In this document: positions 39,192-51,180 of the stretch, piece after piece
How positions within the stretch are numbered: the stretch's first letter is position 1
Layout: every line of letters begins with the position of its first letter
Source of the DNA: Epiperipatus broadwayi
Lineage: Eukaryota; Onychophora; Udeonychophora; Euonychophora; Peripatidae
DNA: 64,000 nucleotides
NCBI GenBank assembly: GCA_028023455.1
Contig: JAQFVV010006200.1
Location: forward strand, 1,065,238-1,129,237
Direction of reading: 5' to 3'
Notes under the pieces: model-generated
The model's database searches: none
Seen by the model: only the letters and a program-made list of their open reading frames with translations
Told to the model about the DNA's origin: nothing
Made by a program: the position numbers and the translations under genes

Positions 39192-39232
39192 TAGCTCTGA
39201 AGAAGACTGCAGGTCAGTCGAAACGTAGGTGT
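39192..39232 (+). ncRNA. Hammerhead-like motif, right arm of P2
   Basis: CTGAAGA (39197-39203) fits the CTGANGA core. After one extra A comes stem II GACTG/CAGTC around CAGGT, then GAA (39220-39222), the palindrome ACGT and A39227 as possible cleavage base. Stem I is weak. The unpaired extra A departs from the standard hammerhead. It lies about 70 bases from the element end, followed by an AAATAAAG polyadenylation-like sequence. Confidence 0.5.
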
Positions 39233-39297
39233 ATGTGTATGTAAAAATAAAGAGTTTTGCTAAAAAGTGTTTGAAGTTTGGACAAATTATATTTATT

Positions 39298-40224
39298 GTT
39301 TTTAAGAATTCTTGAGAACATTTTAAAAATAAGATAGCAAAATCATAAAAACAATTGTTCTTCACTTTTCTGGATGTCATGCTATTAAATCCAAAATTGT
39401 AAATGCATGTTTTCATTGGATTGAGTATATGAAATTAATGGATATAACATACTTCCTAAAAAATATTTTATGGTGAACTTGGGAAGAGTGGTTATGAAAA
39501 GGCAGTAATTCACTCACACACAAAAAAAAATCTTTATAAATTAAAACAACAACAATATTAATCAATTTCATTAGAAACATAAAGCTGAAAATATAGTGCA
39601 ATGGAGATGTACAATTAGGCAAGATATTGGTTTTTCAAATAATAATTTCCTGCAAGACATTTTAAAAGACAATTAAAGAGACAAAAAGACCTGTGTTTGA
39701 CACAAGCAAATGTATTGGTGATATATTTATTGGTTTATATAGCCATCATAAACCTTTAGCTTTCTACTATTTGTCATTCTGTTTGTGTTTGTTTGTTGTT
39801 TTGAAGTTTGAATGGTCATACTTATTTAAGTATTACTTTGTGAATGTTTAAAAAGTTTTTTTAAAAAAATAACATGTTACAAAATCTCATTTTATAGATA
39901 AAAGTCACAGATGGTTATAATTTTCTTTAACTTATAATAACTAAATTATATAAATTGCAGTTATTTTTGATTGGATTAATTCACCAGAGAGTGTGATTTA
40001 TCAAAATATATGCTTACTTAGAATATCTCATATTTTAATATTCTATTGGAGAATTTTTTAATTACTATTATTAGACGCCTTCAAATCATCATTGAATCCT
40101 AATGATTGTATCAGTAGCATGTTGGGTTCCAGGATCCTTATGAGCATATTCATTAATGAGGTGGGGTAGTTTATTTATGGTACTGATCATTAAACATTCA
40201 TTACTGATTATGAGTATCATTTTC
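39298..40224. other. AT-rich spacer, no gene seen
   Basis: Small open frames on the minus strand (39147-39622) have no recognisable feature. Confidence 0.5.
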
Positions 40225-40485
40225 TAAGAATGATGCAATGTGATGCACTATAGCTTCTCTTTTATTGAAGTCAGGAATCTCTCAGCCACTATGCCCAGAA
40301 AAATTTGTTAGCCACCTTATCTGACCTTTCCATTCCCCACCCTAAATTTCTCCCATATTCTTTTCTATCCTACTCCATCCCATTTCCACAGTATTATCTT
40401 TCTCCATTCTATGACTTTTATATCTAAATCTCCCTTATCTTTTTCCAAACCCAGCATAAAAACCAAGAACCCACTTTTTGTATAA

Positions 40486-42372
40486 TCAATCACTTTGTTT
40501 ATATTTATTCTCCCACAACTTCATTATTTGTACCCTTTCTGCTTGTAAGCATTTACATTCAATTAACAGATGCCTAATATTTTCCATGCCTTCCTTACAT
40601 AACTTGCAGACTAAATCACCCACATTTCTCCATTTATGTGTATATTCCCTTGTTGCTAATGATCCTGTTCGAGCCTTAAACAGTAAACTAATTTCCTTGC
40701 TGTTATTGTAAATTAACTCACATCCAAGATACTGTTTACTTCTATACATATTTAAATCTTTTTTATTTTCCATACTAATTCTCCATTTCAGTATTTTTTA
40801 TTAATGCATCTATTCTTCTATCCCATTCTTTGCCACTATAACATTCAACAATTCTCCCAACACAATCATCCCAACTTTTGTATAAGTATATTGGTATAAA
40901 GTCTTTATCCAAATCTTCTGCAGGCCATACTATCTTTCTTTCCCATCTCGTTGCCTGACTTTTACTCATAATCCAATTAAATACTATTTTGGCTATTCTT
41001 TTTCTATCCATAAATTGCAATCTACTGAATCTTTTCATTTTGATTTTTGCATATTACATATAAAAACTTGACCATTCCTTTACTAACACATAACACATCA
41101 TTATCATAAGTTAATCCTGCTACTGCCACTCCCTTCCATACAATTCTAGCTTTGTCATATTTATTATATGAAAACAATTTCTTTATCAGTCCATTTTTTT
41201 CTTTGCTTCATTTATTAATTTTTTCTCCTATTCTTCCAAGCAATTTCTCTGATTACTTAAGATGATTCCCAAATAGTTATACTTATTCACCACATTTAAC
41301 TTTATACCCCCCAATAAAAATTATTTATCTTCACTTTTCCCAGCATTTATCATCACTATTTTTGATTTTTCTTCATTAAATTTAATCCCCATATCTTTAA
41401 CCACTCTTGCTCACATCTTCAGCATAACTTCCATATCTTCCCCACTTTCTGTGCACAAGAAGATATGACCAAATAAAAGACTTGATAATATACACATCCG
41501 CTTTCCATCTATTAATGGTATTCTACACCTCTTCCTAGTCTTTCTATTGTTCTATCCATTTCTCTCAAATACAACAAAAACAAAATAGGTGACATAGGGC
41601 ATCCTTGTCTTAGTCCCACCCCATTTTTAACTCTAACTGATTCTATATTTCCTAATTGATATGTATAGTAATTATTTTCATACAATCTCTTAATAAGATC
41701 CACTAAAGCTCCATTCATTCCCAAATTTACTAAACTTAACCATAATCTATTTCTATTTACTCTATCATATGCCTTCTCTATATCTATAAAGACCATATAT
41801 AACTGCCTACCTGTATTCCTACTCATATCTATAAGTTGTGTGACTACAAATAAACTATCTCCTATATGCCTATCCATTCTAAAACCTCCTTGCATTTCTC
41901 CCACTATATTATTTTTTTCCATCCATTTTGCCACTCTTCCAGCCACCATATATGCAAAAACTTTTAATAATGACTTACTGCTATCAGTCTATAATTGTTT
42001 ATCTTTCTATGGTCCTTACTCTTTCCTTTAAATAATAGCCTTACTCTTGTATTATTCCAGCTATCTGGAAATTCTGTCTTCTGTGCCATCTTATTAAAAC
42101 ATGATAATAGATTTAATTTTGCCCTATTTCCCAAATTCATCACCATCTCTGCTGCTCATCCATCTAAACCTCTTGCCTTTCCACTTTTCAATTTCTTCTC
42201 TGTATCATTCAATTCATTTTCTGTAAAACTAATATTTCCATTACTATATGCTTTTATGTTTGTTATCACTCTGTCCTTCACATCTAACATCTTTTCTATA
42301 TCCATTACATACTTATTTAAGATTGTCTCTAATTCATCTCTAGAGCTACACACTTACTCCCTCATCATTTAG
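40486..42372 (-). pseudogene. LINE family L reverse transcriptase and C-terminal zinc finger remnant
   Basis: In element order: LKSGKARGLDG (about 42156), NYRLIAV, MQGGFRMDRHIGDSLFVVTQ (about 41860-41900), FIDIEKAYDRVNR with the first catalytic Asp (about 41770-41800), LRQGCPMSPILF (about 41590). The segment that should hold the catalytic FADD (about 41480) is damaged: no clear ADD is readable. Then comes the linker, and the zinc finger CKLC...HLLIEC at about 40565-40615. Stops and frameshifts occur near 42150, 41980, 41500, 41040 and 40775. Confidence 0.8.
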
Positions 42373-42804
42373 TAATACTATTTCTCTCTCCCCTACATTC
42401 CTTCTTTTAATATATTTCCAAAATTTTTTACTCCCATCTCTTCCACTTTTATTAATATCCTCCAACAATTTACTATTCAATTTCATTCTCTCTATATAAT
42501 TATCTATTTTAGCCAACTTCTTTTTTTAAAAAATACTTTTCCCATTTAATATTAACATCTTTTTCACTTTCTTTGTTTTTAATAGCACATTTATATTCTC
42601 TGCATGCTTTTCCCTCTCTTTTACACTTTTACTAACTCTCACTTTTCTATTACTTTTATTCTTCTGAATATTCTCACCTAAAACCCTATTTGCCACTTTT
42701 TCTACTTCACCACACCAGTCCTTATATTCATCCCCAACCAACTCTTCCATGATTTCTTCTACTTTTATTTTATATTCTTCTAATTTATTCTTATCATTCA
42801 TTCT

Positions 42805-43480
42805 CTATCCACATCTTTCACTATCCTTTCTACTTTTATTACTATTTTCCATCACATTACTAACCATTTCTATTATAAAGAAATTATGATCACTATTACA
42901 TACTCTCTCTTCATTATCAAACACTTTAATTTTCTGTACTTTATTCATTCCCTCTTTCTCTACTAATACATAATCTATTGTGTGAAATATATTATTTCTA
43001 GACCATGTGTATTGCCCCTCATAAATATTTGATAAATTTCCAATATTCAAATTCACTCTGACAAAAATTTTCAAAAGCTGTCCATTCTTGTTATCCACAT
43101 GATCAATTTCTTCAATATACCCATTCATATCCCCTATAACCATTATTTTCTTCCCCTTTTGTTTGAAACTCTATATATCCTTAACTAAGCATTCATATAT
43201 GCTACTGTTCTATTCCATTATAGTTTGACTATCTCCAATGGTCATATATACTATAACTACCATCCATTCTTATCGTCCTAACCTTATATCAAATCACAAA
43301 TGTTCTTGACACTTCACGGTATTTACATTTTTTTTGACATAATTCCTATATGACCATCCCTTTTTTCTTTTTCTTTTCTATTTATACCCTGCCATACTAA
43401 ATTGTTTAGTGTAGGTTCATCTCTAGATGTGTTTCCACTACTGCTAATATCTCAAGAACTTTGTATTTAATTGCTTTGTT
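42805..43480 (-). pseudogene. LINE family L endonuclease remnant (APE type)
   Basis: ILAVVETHL (about 43430-43455) matches the motif carrying the catalytic Glu of apurinic-like endonucleases. MVIGDMNGYIEEID (43143 downward) is the GDxN motif, YTWSRNN...TIDYVLV (about 42960-43020) the middle block, and CNSDHNFFI (about 42880) the SDH motif with the catalytic His. The order and spacing are normal for the family. The part between ETHL and GDMN is broken by several stops. Confidence 0.8.
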
Positions 43481-44508
43481 TAATTCCAGCCACTTTTCTG
43501 GCCTCCTACCACATTGCTTATTCAAATATCCATTTTTAACTATTTCTTCCTTTCTTATTACCCTTTTATAAATTCTTTTGACTCTTTCTTCTCTATTACA
43601 TTTGTAAGTAGCTCATTTATCATTAGTTTTACAGACCCATTCACACCCCTCCCCAAATATACATTTATATCTAAACCAGCTATTCTTACATCCCATTTAT
43701 TCTTAACATTCTTTTTGTTAATATTGTAATTTAAAATTCTACTCCCCTTTATAAGTTTCCTGAACTATAATATTTTTTCATAAATTAAACCCATAATATT
43801 TCACTTACTTGTTTTGCTAAATGCAATCCATCTTTACAATATAACTCCCTCTTACTAATAAAAAATTCCCACATAACCACAAACATAACATTATTTCTCT
43901 TGCATAATTTTTTCAGACTCTCATTTATAGAACATGCCCTATTTGTCAAATCTTGTTAATAATTCAACTACTCCTACTTGTCATTTAATCTTATTCAAAC
44001 TACTAATAAATTTTTTGTACTCATCCACTACTTTCTCCAGTGACTCTGATAAATTATTTGTCCTACCACAACATACACATCTCTAACCCCTGTGTCTTTA
44101 TTTTATCTAAGCTCCAGAAAACATACTCTTACATACCTATTGCTATTTTCTTGCAATTACATCTCCACATCCACAAATTAGTGAGTTCTCTGTCAAGTCT
44201 GTCTCATAGTTTACTTTATCTACTTCACCTGTAACATTCTCTTTCACCTTCTGGACTTCCTTATCTACTTTTTCCTTTCCTTTCTATTGTTTAATTCCTT
44301 CATCTGCTTTCACACTTCATGTGTAATGCTTTTAATTTTACTTTTACATCTTTTACCTCTTCCTTCTATCTTACTTATTTTCTGCATATCTCCATTGCAC
44401 TACTTACTTTGTCATTCATATCTCTTGCCACTCCACTAAATATGACTTTTTAAAAAAATTATCTACACTTTGGTCTTACCTCATTTATCACATTTATACA
44501 TAATCTCA

Positions 44509-44694
44509 TTATATATAATGCTCATTATATAACATTATACATAATCTATACAACAATATATCCTTTACATCCTTCCTAGTCTTATTTAAGCATTTCAAAT
44601 GAAAAACTTTATTACATACCATACACTTTACTAAATCTTGCCTTATTTCCTTCTGACCTTCATACATACATTGTGAGATACAAATGCAATTCAT
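44509..44694 (-). pseudogene. ORF1-like zinc finger (PHD-like) remnant upstream of the LINE endonuclease
   Basis: A cysteine-rich segment with the pattern C-x3-C...C-MV-C-x4-H-x2-C (KCMVCNKVFHLKCL) lies where ORF1 should be. PHD-like fingers are known in ORF1 of some CR1-group LINEs. A second cysteine/histidine segment (GEHMFIDCHFL) is readable near 44800-44830 on the same strand. Only a fragment, so the domain name is tentative. Confidence 0.5.
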
Positions 44695-45000
44695 ATTTCT
44701 TTATTTTTCAACTCTCCTACTCTATATTTTAAAATTTATGATTTTTCTACTAATTTTCAAACCTCTTTATATAAAGGGGAAAAAAACTTTTTTAAAAAAT
44801 GGCAATCAATAAACATGTGCTCCCCTAAACTTACACTTCAAACATTATCCTCTTTCTCAAATAAATCACCCTCTTACTTAAGTTGAAAATTTTTTGAATA
44901 TCAAACCTTCTAAAATCCAACTAATCTTACATATGACATAGTTTTAAATCTCCTTGCACTAAACACACAAACACAAAAAATATTTTTTCCTTTTATATTT

Positions 45001-47957
45001 AAAATGTCAGCATATTGAATCTTTTGCCTGGATTAATGTAAATGTTGTGCCATCTGGTGAAACATCTTGAAACAATTTGTGGAATTCTCATTACATTATT
45101 TAGTAAAATATACATAAAATGAAGGATAAAACAAAAAACTTTTTTTTGAATCATCATTATTTTAAAACAATGTCTATCTCTCTAAGATATGATACTGAAT
45201 TTCATCTGATGCTTGAAACTAACTTTAAAAATTAATCTTTTACAATGAAAATAATTCTATGATAGATGGTTAAGATATCATATAATGTTTGGGTGACATT
45301 TTAAACTGAGCAAACAGATTTTTCTTTTACTTTTCTTATCTAAATTGTAAAATAAAATTTTGGTATGAGTTTAGAATGCACTCTCTACCATTTTGCTTTT
45401 GTATTGATTTAGACATATAACATGGTAGTAGCCTCATTCATTTTAATCAATAAATGATTGTATATCATTCTTTTGGAATTATTGTAATACAAAAACCCTC
45501 ACTAAACAACCAAAATATATATTTTTCATTTGGTTTTTACTACAACCTCAATACCTTTAATCTGGCTTTCTAAAATGTATAATTTTCTACTTTATGTATT
45601 ACAAATAATCCCAAACAGCTAACATTAAATTTTCATAATGATTATATTTTATTATTTTAGCATGAGTATGCTTTAAATAAATCAGATAATAATAATAATA
45701 ATAATAATAAAAACTCACAGTTTAACCTAATAAATTGATGTGAGATGCTTTAGTAGTTTTTTAAAAAAAACACAGCACTTTTTTTTTAATTCTAATTCAA
45801 TGGTTTTACTTATTTTTGATTTTTTTTTATTGCCTAAAAAATAATACAATAATTTTAATACTATTTTAAAAATACTTTCCATAGTTGATCTTTAAAAAGA
45901 TTAAGCTTACATTGCTAAATCTTATAAATTCTTACAAAAATAAATGAAGAGAATAAATATTAAATAAATTCTATTACATTTTAAAATGAAAGGAAAAATA
46001 ATAATTAGTAAATGTTCATTTTTCTTTTTGATTAGTATGACGCAAAATGTTTTAATAAAATATTAAAATTAATAGTTTCAGTATTATCATACAATATTTA
46101 CATTTAAAAAATCAGGTTAAAAGATTAATCAGATAAATATTTTATTATTATTATTAATTATAATAAAAAAATTGAAAATAAGTATTACAAATTATAATAA
46201 ATGGAGATATTATTAATGTCCATGAAAATGAAGAGTTAATTGCAAATAATTTTAATTTTTTTTTGTTAACATTGCTACAAATATTATAAATAATCAGTAT
46301 GAGATTGATTCTTTTGAACCTTTTTTAGTTTCACAAAAATCAAATTTGAATTTTATTTAACGTTATAAAATAAGGCAAGCCAGAAAGCATTAAAATATTA
46401 AATAAAACAGAATTTGTAATTACTACATGACTACATTTATTCAATATAAAAATATTATTTATCATTATATTTATATATCTTGTGTACAAAATGCAATAAA
46501 GTTTTATTTTAATGATTATGTGAGCCTAATTTTTTGTTAGTTTGGCCCTATCCTTTTATCTGAATTGAAAATAAAATAAAGATTATAAAACTACTTTTTT
46601 TTTTCTTAATTGAGGTAAGTCAATGTTGCTGCTTTCCCCAGTTATGTTCATTCTTCCCCTAAGTTAAAAACCGATTACAAATACCGTCTTATACTGCCAT
46701 CTAACGCCTACTGATTTCGTTCATTACTTATAATATAATTTCGGAAATTTAATACTTATAAATCAAATTGTAAAAAAAATTGTAAAGATATGTCAAAAAA
46801 TTTTGGTTAATGATCAAATGAAAACCTTGATTGCAATCTAATAAAATCTTAATCCGACTTATGATATCGAATGTGGGATAATATACTATAAAGTACAATA
46901 TTTACATGTAACAATTGGAACATTAATATACTATAATAATGCAGTACTAAGATTTAAATATGTTTTGCAATACGCTATTTTAACTTAAAATTGACCTAAA
47001 GAAATCTATGTATGTGGCTATAACTGTAGTTCTAGATTGGTTTGAACTGTCAGTGCAAAACACATTTGTAGCTTGTGTTTGCCTTTTTGAAATTAGAATA
47101 TTTATTTTAGAATGACTGATATGATATATATTGCAAAACAACACGCAATATTATGTTTACAATGTATTAATTCTATACAACATATTATTTTTTATTGTCT
47201 ATTGATTAATTATATAATCTCGAAAGATGTGTGTGTGTGCGCATGCTCAATAATATATTATTTTATATATGTATATTAAATGGAAGCAAATGAAAACTTA
47301 GTAAAAGTTTAAGTCGTTTAAATTACCACTGCTTACAAGATAAACAATAAATCGCCATGGCAATAGATCCATTAATGGTTTCTAGTAAATGTATTACAGG
47401 TAAATTGCTAAGAGGTTTACACCTGCTGTAATTAAATAAAGACTATCAGTTCAGAAACAATTTTATCATTGTTTATATTAAGAAAATGATGAGATCTTCA
47501 AAGAAAAGATAATAAAACAGACTTTATTGCTTCTAATTTTTTTTCATGGTAATAAATATTTCGGAATATTTCATAGTTAAGCAAAATATTCTCTGGATTA
47601 CCTTAAAAATATGCAAAGATATTTTCATAGAAAACAGATTGCCAACTGCCGATAAATAACTCTGTTTTAGTAATGGGTTATTACATTAACACATAGATAT
47701 GACCTAGAAAAGTATTCAGCAGCTATGCTATTGTTGCTTATGTAAAATAAAAATTTTAAAATTATGTTAATGCAAAATGAAAACCTATACTGTGTTAATT
47801 ATGTACGAATATATATGTATAATCCATCTAGCTGGGAATTTATTTTTTATTAATGGCTTTTCAAACACTTTGGCTAAGTTATATAAACTCTATAGTATGT
47901 ACCAAAAATGCAGTAATTAATATATTAAATTATTCATTAACATCCACTCATAAATGA
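45001..47957. other. AT-rich spacer, no gene seen
   Basis: About 3 kb with short AAT and homopolymer runs (for example 45688-45711), no recognised repeat or coding similarity. A TG/CG-richer spot at 47225-47245 is a short GT run. Confidence 0.5.
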
Positions 47958-48260
47958 GCATCATCATCATCATCATCATCAATAGTATTATGTCCTATGG
48001 ACAGATTCAGATAATGGTCACATCACAAATTTATCCATTTCACCACTTCATTATCGTCCTTGTCCAGCTCTTCATTTCCACACATTTCTTCCCATCTCAT
48101 ACCATCTAGCAAGGTCAATCTTTTCTATTCTTTCTTCTTGTTTCCATTCAGCATTCCCTCTAAAACATCTTTTGTAATTATTCTTTATTAATATATGTCC
48201 AATCCAGTTTCTCTTTCTATCTTTAATTTTCTCAATCAATCTTTTTTTCCCCTTCTAATT
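47958..48260 (-). pseudogene. RTE-like LINE 3' end with (GAT)n tail, minus strand
   Basis: Minus-strand translation has LIEKIKDRKRNWIGHIL followed by YKRCFRGNAEWKQ, the same place in the protein as KRLKWS...AGHIAR of the 53.3-kb copy, but a different subfamily. It ends in a pure ATC/GAT repeat (about 47959-47981), the usual tail of RTE-type elements. Confidence 0.65.
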
Positions 48261-49052
48261 CTAAAAAGAACGACAAAGAAAGGGAACAGCAAATTAAAAA
48301 TAAAAAGTTAAAAATATGTTTAGTAATGATTATAAAGACCAATCTATTAAACATAAATCTATTCACATATGTTACAAGTTAGCTTTTTAGTCTGTTAACT
48401 TGAAATCTTGAGATGTTACTTTTTAACTTTAGCATTAACTTTTCTATCTGAAAGGAAGACTATTTAATTTAGAGAATTGTAAAAAATTATTTATAATATA
48501 AATAGAATCTACTGCTGCCATAAAAAAGCATGCTGATGTTCATTATAATAATAAAAATTTAAATAGTCTTTTAATTTTCGTATAAGCAATCCAATGATGT
48601 TAGGCCAAAGCAGAAGAATATATAAGATATTTAAATTCTTGCTCTTATTTCCATGGCAACAAAAGAGTAGGCAAATATTTCAATTGCTAATAATTTTAAT
48701 TGAACTATAAATACATCCAAAAAAATAGAAATATTTTCATTTCATCATTTTCTTCATCTTATTGGTTTATAATGCTCTAATCTCCTCATTCCTAATTTTT
48801 ATGCCTCTTTATCTATCTACAAATCTTTATGCAAATTTCTCTTCCCAATTTCCTTACTTATTCCTTCTTTCCAACTTCCTTTTGGACCCATTTTTCTCGA
48901 TGGTATTCAATTTAATATTTTCTTTGGTAATCTTTCCTCTAAAACAGGCAAAACTCTCTATACATATTGTCACTCAGTGTAAGCCAGACTAATCAGTGGA
49001 TGCCAGAAGGCTTGTGCATAAAATCCCCATCTAGTGCCTACTAATCCAATAT

Positions 49053-49092
49053 CCCCAGACTAGTTTCTGGCTTGTGGCCTTCATCAGTGAAA
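49053..49092 (-). ncRNA. Hammerhead-like motif in A4, left arm
   Basis: Minus strand: exact CTGATGA, short stem II GGC/GCC around CACAA with an A-A mismatch next to the core, GAA, palindrome ACTAGT, then C (GTC triplet), TGGGG. Stem I partner reads TTTCA here, where A5 has CCTCA. Confidence 0.55.
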
Positions 49093-49496
49093 ATCCTTGG
49101 ATCTGAGAGCACTGTACCTAGATCTTAGGATCTAATTCAATCCTCCAGCAGCCCCCTTTTATCTCTACTTAACTACAAATCTATAAGTCTTAAATTGAAA
49201 ACACTGTAATATTTAATAACAGTTAAGAGCAAGCATAAGAAATGTTGATCATGTGATGTTTATTGGCTTAAAACCAATCCTGCCTAATAGGATAGTGGTG
49301 ACTATGGTTATTAAAAAACCAAAGACACCAAATGTATGGGTACTGAACTGAGTTTAGACCTATATGACTATATAAGCTGATGAGCTTGGATTGAAAATAT
49401 TACAGTGTTTTCAATTTAAGACTTATAGTTTTGTAGTTAAGTAGAGATAAAAGGTGGCTGCTGGAGGATTGCATTAAATCCTAAGACCTAGGTGCT

Positions 49497-49536
49497 CCTA
49501 ACTGATGAAGGCCACAAGCCAGAAACTAGTCTGGAG
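49497..49536 (+). ncRNA. Hammerhead-like motif in A4, right arm
   Basis: CTGATGA at 49502-49508, same stem II as the other A copies, GAAACTAGTC, then TGGAG. Stem I is weakened (CCTAA against TGGAG). Confidence 0.5.
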
Positions 49537-49707
49537 ATATTGGATGAGTAGGCATTAGATGGGGATTTTATGCACAAGCCTTCTAGCATTCATTGATTAC
49601 TCTGGCTTGCACTGAGTGGCAATACATATAGAGAGTTTTGCCTGTTTTAATAACAGTTAAGAACAAACATAAGAAATGGTGATCATGTGATGTCTAATCT
49701 TTCCTCT

Positions 49708-50385
49708 GTATATCCTCTATACATACCCATAATTTAAATATTTTACTCAATTTGTTGGACAGGTTTTATGCATTTCATGTTTGTCAATTCATAGCCCTAT
49801 TTCATTGTTAACTTTATCTTTCCATTCCCTTATCTTAAAATATTGAAACATCTTGTAAATGAAAATGTTCTAAATTACACCAATGGAAGAAGAATCTATA
49901 TTTAACTTCCGTATAATAAAGTGAAAGAAATTAAAGCCTATATGCAATTAATTTATTGGTAGTTATATATCTATGATGAAATATTTTATCTTTAGCAAGT
50001 TAAATACATCAGCAGCACATAGGACTCTGGCTTATACCTCAATATCCAAATCTGACTTTTTGCCTAAAAAGCTAACAAGATTATTTAAATCGATACACAT
50101 TCTAAGCTAATTAATCTAAGTAAAAAGCTGCAGAAGATTAATGACTGATAATGCATTTGAGTTTTGAATATTAACCACTAAACTGCACTGAAAAGCTTAA
50201 GATCATACTTTTAAATTAGCATGAATAACTTAGTCATCAGTGTAGTATAAATAAAAATAAAAAAAAAAAAACTTTCTTCCTATTTTAATCTTCTCTAAAT
50301 TGTCCTAAAGATTATTGCAATAAAATAAAAATAAAAAACTAAAACCAGTACATATTCTGGTATAACATTTTAAAACATAATTTAT
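49708..50385. other. AT-rich spacer, no gene seen
   Basis: Nothing recognised. Confidence 0.5.
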
Positions 50386-50396
50386 TTAAATTATGT

Positions 50397-50503
50397 AATT
50401 AGTGGGGATTTGAACCCAGACTTTCAAGCTCCCTACAGTCTGCATTCAAACCCCCTTTAATTATATTTAGATTAAGTATATACATTATACTTGTATTTCA
50501 ATA
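50397..50503 (+). mobile_element. Family B insertion, copy B7 (107-bp minimal copy)
   Basis: A short minus-sense piece (GGGGATTTGAACCCAGACTT...) joined directly to a plus-sense piece (ATTCAAACCCCCTTTAATTATATTTAG...). Flanks are the 11-bp direct repeat TTAAATTATGT at 50386-50396 and 50504-50514. It shows that even the terminal 50-60 bases of the family can integrate as an inverted pair. Confidence 0.7.
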
Positions 50504-50742
50504 TTAAATTATGTTTAGTTTTTAATTTTTTAATACTGTGATATATTAAATATTAATTTTTTAAAGATGATTAATACTATTTACTTTCTTTTGCATTGCT
50601 TATAATAAATTAATCTCTAAAAAATCACTTCTTTTTACATTTTTATAATGTTTTTATCTGATATTATCGGTTGCCTAATAGCTTTATTCACGATTAGTAT
50701 TCCCTTTTTTTTATTTGCATAATAATGAAAAAAAAATAACAC

Positions 50743-50830
50743 ATCTGAAGAAGACTGCTAAATAGTCAAAACTGTCAAACAATTAAATTGAATAAAAGGA
50801 ATTATAAAAAAGTTCAAAGCATAAATAATT
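50743..50830 (+). repeat. Penelope-like tail with hammerhead-like motif
   Basis: CTGAAGA, extra A, GACT...AGTC stem II, AAAACTGT (GAAA decayed to AAAA), then an AATAAAAG stretch and AGTTCAAAG, as at the P2 end. Relic only. Confidence 0.45.
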
Positions 50831-51036
50831 TTTTAGAGAGATTTTAAGTGTTAATTTATTTATTTTCAAATTAATAAGATTATTTTCAGATAACTGTATT
50901 TCTATTATATGTATGTAAAGTTTACTAACATATTTATTTTATGTTTTTACATACAATTATAAATGTAATTTATATAGGATGACTGAAAAATCTGAAATCA
51001 ATGAGAAATCTATACCAAATATCCTTTTGTCAAGCA

Positions 51037-51169
51037 TTGTTAACTGAGAGGTCATGGCAGCCGCCTTGCAAGTAAGTAATTGGTTGCAGATGGTTGTTAG
51101 TTCGTGTCCCGTGTCCTGGCCGATGCTATGACATATGGAAATATATATATATACTTTCATTAGCAATTA
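51037..51169 (+). mobile_element. tRNA-derived SINE, copy S4 (diverged)
   Basis: Same order as S1: AGCATTG..., GAGAGGTCATGGCAGCCGCC, anticodon region CTTGCAAG, T-arm-like GTTCGTGTCCC, body CCGATGCTATGACATATGG, then an AT tail. An 11-base direct repeat TTTGTCAAGCA lies at 51026-51036 and 51170-51180. Its last 8 bases equal the head of the other SINE copies, so the left boundary is ambiguous. An insertion of about 20 bases follows the anticodon arm. Confidence 0.65.
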
Positions 51170-51180
51170 TTTGTCAAGCA

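Larger units (their letters stand above)
40225..45000 (-). mobile_element. APE-type LINE, longest copy (family L), minus strand
   Basis: The same LINE as at 5.4 kb, but extending into the endonuclease and an upstream ORF1-like region. The 3' end is at the left (complement of the ACATCACATCAC-type tail near 40225-40240). The upstream limit near 45.0 kb is uncertain. All coding parts carry stops and shifts. Because both copies share the RT and 3' UTR, comparing them shows which changes are recent: for example RQGCPMSP here against RQECPMSP at 6.48 kb, and VVTQLIDMSR here where the other copy has a deletion. Confidence 0.85.
48941..49694 (+). mobile_element. Family A insertion, copy A4 (full inverted dimer, two ribozyme-like motifs)
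   Basis: Minus-sense arm 48941 to about 49195, junction, then a near-complete plus-sense unit to 49694. The block TAATAACAGTTAAGAGCAAG with GATCATGTGATG occurs at the start (about 49197-49256) and again at the end (about 49653-49694) of the plus-sense unit, spaced about 455 bases. The unit therefore reads like one and a bit turns of a head-to-tail repeat. A 13-bp duplication TAATCTTTCCTCT at 48928-48940 and 49695-49707 is exact. No coding sequence. Confidence 0.85.

Noticed and set aside
40478-43729. Several plus-strand open frames, including 125 codons at 41995-42372
   Set aside because: Opposite strand of the LINE RT, ORF2 being on the minus strand with clear RT motifs.
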